A DNA stretch of 10,916 nucleotides from NCBI GenBank assembly GCA_964622275.1, contig CAZUMX010000035.1:1-10916 (forward strand), written 5' to 3'. The translations under genes were made by a program, and so were the position numbers. The notes beneath the pieces are model-generated. The model saw nothing but the letters and a program-made list of their open reading frames with translations. It did not search any database and was not told the origin of the DNA. The stretch is from CAYPEZ01 sp964622275. GTDB lineage: Bacteria > Patescibacteriota > Minisyncoccia > Phycocordibacterales > UBA6899. The stretch's first letter is position 1, and each line of letters opens with the position of its first letter. Shown in pieces: positions 7,048 through 10,916 of this stretch.

Positions 7048-8250
7048 CTATGGTTGCCCCTCGAGCTTAAGAGCCTCACGAGTATATTGATTGCCAGGGT
7101 CCCAGAGCATCCAATCCTCTAGACCTACATCATACACAGCTTGAATCTGCGCTCGCACATCAGTAGCATCATAATCACCTCCGTAATCAAAATCCTGGAG
7201 CCATGGACGCAGACGATCTGCATACTTCCCTGTTGAAATAAATATTGGTGTTGCTGTAGATGAAATAAATCCTGATTCTTTTTCCTCTAGCGCATTTGCA
7301 CGCTTCACCGCCTCTCCCATGGAATACCTAATGACGCTCCCTGGAATGTCATTAGGGTTCTTCCATCCGTTGAAACCACTCGGAAAATGTGACGGATACA
7401 CCATCGGCGCAACATAGTCGAAGTGTAGAAGTGCACGCTCAAGCACCTGCCCAATATTTAAATCATCTGTATTCACTGTCGTCATGCCAAAAATATCGGC
7501 AGAAATAACCGGTTTTTGTGATGGGATAGCGTCACGCAGGTAAGTGAAAAATCGCTCAAGCATCACCGGTTTTGTCGTTGATCCAGTGTGTGTAAACGAA
7601 ATATTTTTCATGTCTCCATCGGATGGATAACGAATATAATCAAAATTCACCTCATCAAAACCGATAGCATATGAAGCTTTCGCAAGTGCGACAATGTGAT
7701 CCCAGTATTCAGTGGCACCCACATCAATGAACGAAATCCCTTTATAGTCTTTCCAGACTTCTCCCGTTTTTGTTTTAACAGCAAGGTCCGGACGAGCTTT
7801 AGTCATTGTTCCATCTTGAAAGACTTGCACACGACCAATGACATATATCTGTTTCTCGTGAAGTGTGCGGATAAACGCTTCCATGTCTTTTACAAAGCAA
7901 CCGTTGGTACTTTCAATAAATGCATCTTGTTCCATCGGAAAAGAGATCATCCCCGTGAAATCTTTAATATCAATGACCACAGCATTAATTTCAGTGTCAT
8001 CAATGAGCTTCACAAGCTGCTTACGCCATGATGGTGTCGCACCAACACACGCCGTCATATAGATAGCCTTCAGTGGTTTGGGGGTGGAAAGATGAGTAAC
8101 TATTGGTTGGGGTGGCACAATGTGAATTGGAGTGGACGTTGCTTCTTTTCTTTTAAAGTGAACAGCGTCGGTAGATGCAGAAAAAAACACCCCCGAAAGC
8201 GCGAGGATTGAGAGTGCGAGGAGAGGGTTGATAACAGACGCAAATTTCAC
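7048..8250 (-). CDS. Exported DUF4015-type putative glycoside hydrolase, 400 aa
   Basis: A hydrophobic N-terminus (residues 7-27) acts as signal peptide or anchor, followed by a short Thr/Pro-rich linker. Residues about 61-395 match the putative glycosyl-hydrolase (DUF4015) TIM-barrel family: KAIYMTA at the first strand, AVVIDIKDFTG (about 90-100), GFDEVNFDYIRYPSDG (198-212, with the acidic Asp199/Glu200 and Asp204), ISADIFGM (249-256), DYVAPMVYPSHF (278-289) and DWMLWDPGNQY near the end. The family is thought to act on polysaccharides, but the substrate is not established, so cleavage of a cell-wall or capsule glycan is inference. The start is GTG 8250, overlapping the previous gene's TGA by 4 nt (GTGA), so translation is probably coupled. 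GGGAG lies 15 nt upstream, too far for normal SD use. Confidence 0.85.
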   Translation of the reverse strand: MKFASVINPLLALSILALSGVFFSASTDAVHFKRKEATSTPIHIVPPQPIVTHLSTPKPLKAIYMTACVGATPSWRKQLVKLIDDTEINAVVIDIKDFTGMISFPMEQDAFIESTNGCFVKDMEAFIRTLHEKQIYVIGRVQVFQDGTMTKARPDLAVKTKTGEVWKDYKGISFIDVGATEYWDHIVALAKASYAIGFDEVNFDYIRYPSDGDMKNISFTHTGSTTKPVMLERFFTYLRDAIPSQKPVISADIFGMTTVNTDDLNIGQVLERALLHFDYVAPMVYPSHFPSGFNGWKNPNDIPGSVIRYSMGEAVKRANALEEKESGFISSTATPIFISTGKYADRLRPWLQDFDYGGDYDATDVRAQIQAVYDVGLEDWMLWDPGNQYTREALKLEGQP

Positions 8251-8651
8251 GATGGTGTTTGACTCCCTTCTTGAGTAATTCGTTTATTCAAATTTCGCTG
8301 ACGTTGTTTTGTAAACGCAACAGCGAGTGTTCTGTCATTTGGTAGGTCTTGGTGATCGAGAGGTGGCGGAGCAGAAATGATCGTCTGCTCAACTGATTTT
8401 TCTGCAGGCGCTGAGGCTTTGGTCGTGGCTGGTGCATCAGAAGATTTCTGTGGGGCGCCATCGGTTATTTCACCAAGCTCCCCTTCCATTTCATCGAGAG
8501 GTGCAGAGGGGGGACGCTTACCGCTCCATGCAAGAAAAGTTATCACGAGACCTGAGACCGTGTAGAGCATCGAATCAAGAGACTCGGGAAATCCGAGGTA
8601 CGGGAGCAGTGCGACAAAGAGCCCGAGCATGAGTGCGATTTTTCTTGCCAT
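8247..8651 (-). CDS. Small two-helix membrane protein with disordered tail, 134 aa
   Basis: ATG 8651 gives MARKIALMLGLFVALLPYLGFPESLDSMLYTVSGLVITFLAWSGKR: two short hydrophobic helices (about 5-20 and 27-43) joined by a tight turn, then a positively charged end and some 90 residues of Ala/Pro/Glu-rich disordered tail ending in a basic stretch (KQRQRNLNKR). The frame is open for 25 more codons, but those residues are basic and unlike a signal, and they overlap the promoter-like region, so the shorter form is preferred. I do not recognise the family. Hairpin membrane proteins of this kind are common in CPR genomes. It overlaps the hydrolase gene by 4 nt and is probably co-expressed with it. Its own promoter-like site lies just before the ATG. 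Confidence 0.7.
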   Translation of the reverse strand: MARKIALMLGLFVALLPYLGFPESLDSMLYTVSGLVITFLAWSGKRPPSAPLDEMEGELGEITDGAPQKSSDAPATTKASAPAEKSVEQTIISAPPPLDHQDLPNDRTLAVAFTKQRQRNLNKRITQEGSQTPS

Positions 8652-8657
8652 ACCACT

Positions 8658-8665
8658 ATAGTATA
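8658..8665 (-). promoter_or_regulatory. -10-like hexamers directly before the small membrane protein start
   Basis: The minus strand reads TATACTAT followed by six bases and ATG 8651. Both TATACT (8 nt before the ATG) and TACTAT (6 nt before) fit TANNNT. A convincing -35 is not seen; TTCCAT 18 nt upstream of TATACT is the best. Either hexamer predicts a transcript that starts at or within two bases of the start codon. Confidence 0.4.
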
Positions 8666-8700
8666 TGCTATCACCCCCAACATATGGAATGTGGGTAACC

Positions 8701-9369
8701 CTACGCCGGAGCAACCATGACCACAATCTCCCCTTTCCAGTCTTTTTTCATCTGAAGGATCTCGTCCGCAGTGCCCACAAGATACTCTTCATATACCTTG
8801 GTTAATTCACGCGCTACGGCAACCTGTCGTTCAGGGATCACTTTTGAAAGTGATTCGAGGGCCTTGGCGATTCTGTGCGGTGATTCGTAAAAGACAACAG
8901 TCCGAGGAGATGCTGCGATTTCTTTAAAAAGAGTCTCTCTCCCTTTTTTGTGAGGGAGAAATCCCAAAAAAAGAAAATCTGATGACGGGAAGCCAGTGCC
9001 CGAGAGCGCAGCGATAACTGCTGAAGCTCCGGGAATTACCTCAACTGTTATTGAATCTTTAAACTTCTCCCTAACCTGAGAAACAAGGAGCGAACCCGGA
9101 TCAGAGATAGCGGGTGTTCCTGCGTCAGAAACTAATGCAAGATGTTTCCCTTCTTCCAAGAGAGCAAGAATGTGGTCCGACTTTCCTTTTGTCGTGTGTG
9201 CATGGTACGAAATCATTGGTTTCGAGATTTCAAACTTTTGAAGGAGTTTTCCTGTCACCCGAGTATCCTCGCACAAGACCACATCGCACTCTCCGAGAAT
9301 GCGGACGGCCCGAAGCGTGATATCTTCGAGGTTCCCGATTGGTGTTGCGACAATAGATAATTTCCCCAT
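8701..9369 (-). CDS. rsmI: 16S rRNA (cytidine1402-2'-O)-methyltransferase
   Basis: RsmI methylates the ribose 2'-OH of C1402 in 16S rRNA at the ribosomal P site, using S-adenosylmethionine. The motifs are nearly textbook: LSIVATPIGNLEDIT at the N-terminus, CEDTRVTGKLL, ISYHAH, LVSDAGTPAISDPG (SAM-site loop), VIPGASAVIAALSGTG, FLGFLPHKKG, FYESPHRI and ARELTKVYEE. At 222 residues it is shorter than the usual 270-290 because the small C-terminal domain is absent. The catalytic tetrapyrrole-methylase-like fold is complete. ATG 9369 is chosen; a TTG at 9372 is in frame but less likely. No Shine-Dalgarno sequence is present; TAAAGT lies 6 nt before the ATG. Its target base C1402 is encoded in the 16S fragment at the right edge (complement of base 10869). 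Confidence 0.95.
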   Translation of the reverse strand: MGKLSIVATPIGNLEDITLRAVRILGECDVVLCEDTRVTGKLLQKFEISKPMISYHAHTTKGKSDHILALLEEGKHLALVSDAGTPAISDPGSLLVSQVREKFKDSITVEVIPGASAVIAALSGTGFPSSDFLFLGFLPHKKGRETLFKEIAASPRTVVFYESPHRIAKALESLSKVIPERQVAVARELTKVYEEYLVGTADEILQMKKDWKGEIVVMVAPA

Positions 9370-9375
9370 CAACGT

Positions 9376-9404
9376 ACTTTACCCTCAAGGCTCTGTTCCA
9401 GCAA
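9376..9404 (-). promoter_or_regulatory. Predicted promoter giving a leaderless rsmI mRNA
   Basis: The minus strand has TTGCTG (3/6 to TTGACA), a 17-nt spacer, TAAAGT (4/6 to TATAAT), 6 nt and ATG 9369. Spacing is ideal though both hexamers are weak. TAAAGT is part of a 10-nt motif (AAAGTACGTT) that recurs at 9453-9462 in the outer tRNA stem region, so part of the match could be coincidental. Confidence 0.4.
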
Positions 9405-9454
9405 CAGACGAGAGACGCACGTTCTTGTCTTGCCTCTATCGCTTCTGTCGTAAC

Positions 9455-9597
9455 GTACTTTGAAAATTCAATCATTGCCAGACAACGTGCGCGATCGAGG
9501 ACTCGAACCTCGGACCTCGTCATTATCAGTGACGCGCTCTAACCACCTGAGCTAATCGCGCACGCTGTCGACCATATGGATTGAATTTTCAAAGTAC
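9455..9597. repeat. 19-bp perfect inverted repeat enclosing tRNA-Ile
   Basis: gtactttgaaaattcaatc (9455-9473) is the exact reverse complement of 9579-9597. Inside it, 9481-9488 and 9562-9569 pair as a further 8 bp (one G-U) that stacks directly on the tRNA acceptor stem. The precursor can therefore fold as outer 19-bp helix, internal loop, 8-bp helix, tRNA. This resembles an RNase III-type processing stalk. An insertion-element end is unlikely because only the tRNA lies inside. Confidence 0.75.
9488..9561 (-). tRNA. tRNA-Ile (GAU anticodon)
   Basis: The minus strand folds into a complete cloverleaf: acceptor GCGCGAT/ATCGCGC (7 bp), D arm GCTC/GAGC with an AGGTGGTTA loop, anticodon arm CGTCA/TGACG with loop CTGATAA (anticodon GAT), a five-base variable loop and a T arm CGAGG/CCTCG with TTCGAGT loop. 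The discriminator base is A. CCA is not encoded (ACGT follows), so it must be added by the CCA enzyme. tRNA-Ile(GAU) is typically found in the 16S-23S spacer; here it lies about 1.2 kb beyond the 16S 3' end with oppositely oriented genes in between and has its own promoter. Confidence 0.97.
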
Positions 9598-9636
9598 TTC
9601 GCCACCTAAGCTTCTAGCTGCACAGGAATACGACGG

Positions 9637-9665
9637 ACTATAGCAAAAAATGTGTGGTGTCGCAA
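9637..9665 (-). promoter_or_regulatory. Predicted promoter of tRNA-Ile
   Basis: TTGCGA (4/6), a 17-nt spacer and TATAGT (5/6) on the minus strand lie about 75 nt upstream of the tRNA and before the outer inverted repeat, so the whole hairpin would be transcribed. It is back to back with the plus-strand promoter at 9672-9699; the two -35 boxes are 6 bp apart. Confidence 0.5.
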
Positions 9666-9671
9666 TGGGAT

Positions 9672-9699
9672 TTGACAAATTAGGAATTATATATAGAAT
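9672..9699 (+). promoter_or_regulatory. Strong predicted promoter of the small plus-strand gene
   Basis: A perfect TTGACA is followed after 16 nt by TAGAAT (5/6) in an AT-rich stretch. The start point should be near 9706, four bases before an ATG at 9710 that opens a 14-codon upstream ORF. Confidence 0.6.
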
Positions 9700-9707
9700 T
9701 TTGTTTT

Positions 9708-9730
9708 GTATGATGAATGCTTCGTCATAC
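9708..9730 (+). promoter_or_regulatory. Leader hairpin covering the upstream ORF start
   Basis: gtatgatgaa (9708-9717) pairs with ttcgtcatac (9721-9730) as 10 bp with one G-U around the triloop tgc. It begins 2-3 nt from the predicted 5' end and contains the ATG at 9710. No U-run follows, so it is not a terminator. It could stabilise the 5' end or control access to the upstream ORF. Confidence 0.5.
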
Positions 9731-9754
9731 CATACTAAATATAGGGGTACTTGA
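9710..9754 (+). CDS. Possible 14-codon leader peptide (upstream ORF)
   Basis: ATG 9710 opens MMNASSYHTKYRGT and stops at TGA 9752-9754. The ATG would be only about 4 nt from the predicted transcript start. The stop overlaps the TTG start of the next ORF by 4 nt (TTGA), the same geometry as the ATGA and GTGA junctions elsewhere in this window. The peptide has no run of a single amino acid that would point to attenuation. It is inferred only from position and overlap, without conservation evidence. Confidence 0.3.
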   Translation: MMNASSYHTKYRGT

Positions 9755-10029
9755 AGGTGAAGGAAGCTCTTGTTTCAAATTCAGATCAGGTCGTGAAAAT
9801 CACACTTCGTGACAGCACGACTTGGACCTCCCACTTTTGTGGGAAGATGGCGGATCGTGTGACGAACTTCGGAGCTCGTCTCGAATGGACGCGGCGACGA
9901 AACCGTCTCATGGAGTACGAGACAGATATCGGACGTGGATGGAGGAGGGTCCACCCTCTAGCAAATGGGGAGGTGCAACACCTTTCGGAGGAAGAAGAAC
10001 ACATCGCCAAAAAAATGGGCGTCAAGTAA
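9751..10029 (+). CDS. Small protein of unknown function, 92 aa
   Basis: I do not recognise this protein. It is soluble, with an N-terminal half that looks like beta strands (VVKITLRDSTTWTSHFCG), a basic middle (LEWTRRRNRLMEYETD) and a charged helical C-terminus (LSEEEEHIAKKMGVK). Its reality is supported by a full transcription unit: TTGACA/TAGAAT promoter upstream and a strong hairpin terminator starting 8 nt after the stop codon. The start is uncertain: TTG 9751 overlaps the stop of a 14-codon upstream ORF, and GTG 9757 is a plausible alternative two codons later. It is the first of two plus-strand genes lying between tRNA-Ile and 16S, oriented against both. No signal peptide or membrane segment is present. 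Confidence 0.65.
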   Translation: MKVKEALVSNSDQVVKITLRDSTTWTSHFCGKMADRVTNFGARLEWTRRRNRLMEYETDIGRGWRRVHPLANGEVQHLSEEEEHIAKKMGVK

Positions 10030-10036
10030 ACAACGG

Positions 10037-10076
10037 GTCTCGACTCGCATCATGCGGGTCGAGACTTTCTTTTTTT
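10037..10076 (+). terminator. Rho-independent terminator
   Basis: A 13-bp stem (10037-10049 with 10053-10065, one T-G pair) with a 3-nt loop is followed by TTTCTTTTTTT. It lies 8 nt after the stop of the 92-aa gene. Confidence 0.9.
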
Positions 10077-10122
10077 GTGGAAAGAGACACTTGCAGGATA
10101 TTCTTATAGGCGTAGGCTGAGA

Positions 10123-10136
10123 GAGGAATTGTCCTC
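10123..10136 (+). promoter_or_regulatory. Short leader hairpin before the second small gene
   Basis: GAGGA, loop ATTG, TCCTC forms a 5-bp stem just before an AGGAG (10139-10143) that sits 7 nt from the TTG at 10151. TCCTC could alternatively pair with that AGGAG. Role unknown. A promoter for this gene is unclear; the best candidate is TTGTGG at 10075 with TATTCT 18 nt later. Confidence 0.25.
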
Positions 10137-10150
10137 ACAGGAGAAGTTCG

Positions 10151-10483
10151 TTGATTAAGTTCCACAAGTCGCTCCACTCACGCGCTCGAGGTAACCAGAT
10201 ACTCCGCCGTGACCCTCCCCGTCCTCCTCGAGATAATGCGAAGGTACTCGAGAATATCTATGCTTTGTACCGAAAAGGACGTCGAGAAATGGACCTACGG
10301 AGGTATGGATCCGCAGTACACCTTCTCTCTAAAGCAATCAAGCTTGCGAGAAGTATCGATTTTGACGATCCCGAGTTCTTGGATGATATCTCCCATGTGA
10401 GATGGAAAGCCTCACAAAAAGCTACTCAAGGAAGAATGCGAGCAGCTCCTCACTCCCTGATGCAGCAGAGTGTGTCAACCTAA
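10151..10483 (+). CDS. Small hypothetical protein with a TPR-like helix pair, 110 aa
   Basis: I do not recognise a family. Residues 1-30 are basic and Pro/Arg-rich. Residues about 32-70 (VLENIYALYRKGRREMDLRRYGSAVHLLSKAIKLA) show the spacing of a single tetratricopeptide-like helical hairpin, with Gly and Ala at positions where TPRs use small residues; this is tentative. The C-terminus is polar. The TTG start at 10151 is preceded by AGGAG, the only good Shine-Dalgarno-like site in the window. ATG 10289 (residue 47) is a possible later start. The stop is 7 nt before a strong bidirectional terminator, which supports a true gene. It converges on the 16S gene. Both small genes here could be linked, but nothing in the sequence states a function. 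Confidence 0.55.
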   Translation: MIKFHKSLHSRARGNQILRRDPPRPPRDNAKVLENIYALYRKGRREMDLRRYGSAVHLLSKAIKLARSIDFDDPEFLDDISHVRWKASQKATQGRMRAAPHSLMQQSVST

Positions 10484-10490
10484 ACTCAAA

Positions 10491-10523
10491 AAACCCAATC
10501 TTTATTGATTGGGTTTCTTTTTT
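10491..10523. terminator. Bidirectional terminator between the small gene and 16S rRNA
   Basis: aaacccaatc (10491-10500) pairs perfectly with gattgggttt (10507-10516). The plus strand continues with TTTCTTTTTT, ending the 110-aa gene transcript. The minus strand reads through the same stem into GGGTTTTTTGAGTTT, ending the 16S transcript about 230 nt after the mature 16S 3' end. Confidence 0.88.
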
Positions 10524-10742
10524 CCAATGATATGCTGCGCAAGATTCAAAAGAATCCGTAGCTTCTTTTGTCTCACTCTACGTTTTTCATAACCCCGATG
10601 ACTGTCGCTTACGCTGTTGCATCAGGAAGAGGGTTAAACTCCCCTCTAGAGTAATAGATGCATTGGGCGATCTATCAGCGTCCTTTTCACCATAGAAATG
10701 TGAACCGACCAAGTAAATTTTCTCTTCCGAGAAAATGTCCAT
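10524..10742 (-). other. 16S rRNA 3' trailer
   Basis: This stretch between the terminator and the 16S 3' end has no gene that I can support. On the minus strand it holds an 8-bp hairpin with a GGAA tetraloop (10717-10736) directly after the 16S end, and a 6-bp AGAGGG/CCCTCT hairpin (10628-10647). There is no tRNA-Ala and no 23S or 5S sequence. It is probably removed when the 16S precursor is processed. Confidence 0.6.
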
Positions 10743-10916
10743 CTTGGAAATGTTCCACGAGCAGCTTCCGCTACCCGTGCCTTGTTACGACTTAGCCCCT
10801 GTTACCGAACTTGCCGTAGGACTGCGAACGCAGTACTTCGGGCACTCCCGGCTCCCTTGGCTTGACGGGCGGTGAGTACAAGACTTGAGAACGTATTCAC
10901 CGCGGTATGGCTGACC
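10743..10916 (-). rRNA. 16S ribosomal RNA, 3' end (partial)
   Basis: The minus strand carries the 3' domain of 16S: GAATACGTTCTCAAG, then TTGTACTCACCGCCCGTC (E. coli about 1389-1407), helix 44, the decoding stretch TAAGTCGTAACAAGG with A1492/A1493, and helix 45. Helix 45 is a clean 7-bp stem GGGTAGC/GCTGCTC around the GGAA loop whose adenines KsgA dimethylates. The 1409-1491 pair is A-U instead of C-G, a compensated change that supports a functional gene. Two departures stand out: A1396 is U, and the anti-Shine-Dalgarno tail reads GGAACATTTCC instead of GGATCACCTCC. The 3' end is placed by alignment to E. coli 1542. The rest of the gene lies beyond the right edge. Confidence 0.95.

Noticed and set aside
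8652..8726. 25-residue extension of the small membrane protein
   Set aside because: It would extend over the promoter-like region and into the end of rsmI. The ATG at 8651 starts directly before the first membrane helix and has a -10-like element in place.
9455..9597. Inverted repeat as insertion-sequence ends
   Set aside because: Only a tRNA lies between the arms, there is no transposase frame and no flanking target duplication is visible.
10484..10740. 23S, 5S or tRNA-Ala in the 16S trailer
   Set aside because: No conserved 23S or 5S segments and no cloverleaf can be found; the transcript meets a terminator at 10491-10523.
1..10916. CRISPR array, prophage or integrase site
   Set aside because: No regularly spaced direct repeats, no cas, phage or integrase genes, and no duplicated tRNA 3' end are seen.

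Overview
The window looks like a piece of a Patescibacteria / Candidate Phyla Radiation genome, most likely of Parcubacteria type. This rests on a divergent 16S rRNA 3' end, compact operons with 4-nt ATGA/GTGA overlaps, many short membrane or secreted proteins of unknown function, a VirD4/TraG-like ATPase, a DUF4015-type putative glycoside hydrolase and a lamin-tail-domain surface protein. UGA is an ordinary stop (several genes end in it), so the genetic code is standard. The lineage call is inference; no database was searched.

Layout. From 1 to about 9370 all genes lie on the minus strand and are read right to left: rsmI (16S C1402 ribose methyltransferase), a small membrane protein, a secreted DUF4015-like hydrolase, a T4SS coupling-protein-like ATPase, a signal-peptide protein with a lamin-tail domain, an SDR nucleotide-sugar epimerase, a GT4 glycosyltransferase, an AlkD-type DNA glycosylase, a coiled-coil hypothetical protein and a membrane protein that runs off the left edge. 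Gaps are short and four junctions overlap or nearly abut, so there are probably a few operons with internal promoters. Next come tRNA-Ile(GAU) on the minus strand, held inside a long inverted repeat with its own promoter, and two small plus-strand genes of unknown function, each followed by a hairpin terminator. The right edge holds the 3' end of a 16S rRNA gene on the minus strand. The terminator at 10491-10523 is symmetrical and serves both the second small gene and the 16S transcript, so this 16S gene is not followed by tRNA-Ala or 23S as in a classical rrn operon.

Main discovery candidate. The 16S 3' tail, which should carry the near-universal anti-Shine-Dalgarno CACCUCC, reads CAUUUCC here, although helix 45 and the decoding site just upstream are intact and show compensated changes. 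In the same window the protein genes almost entirely lack Shine-Dalgarno sequences. Five of ten minus-strand starts instead have a TANNNT (-10-like) hexamer exactly 6 nt upstream of the start codon, which predicts leaderless mRNAs. Many other starts are stop/start overlaps. Together this suggests a lineage that has largely moved from SD-guided initiation to leaderless initiation and termination-reinitiation. The first small plus-strand gene fits the same logic: a strong promoter, a nearly leaderless 14-codon upstream ORF, and a TTGA overlap into the main ORF.
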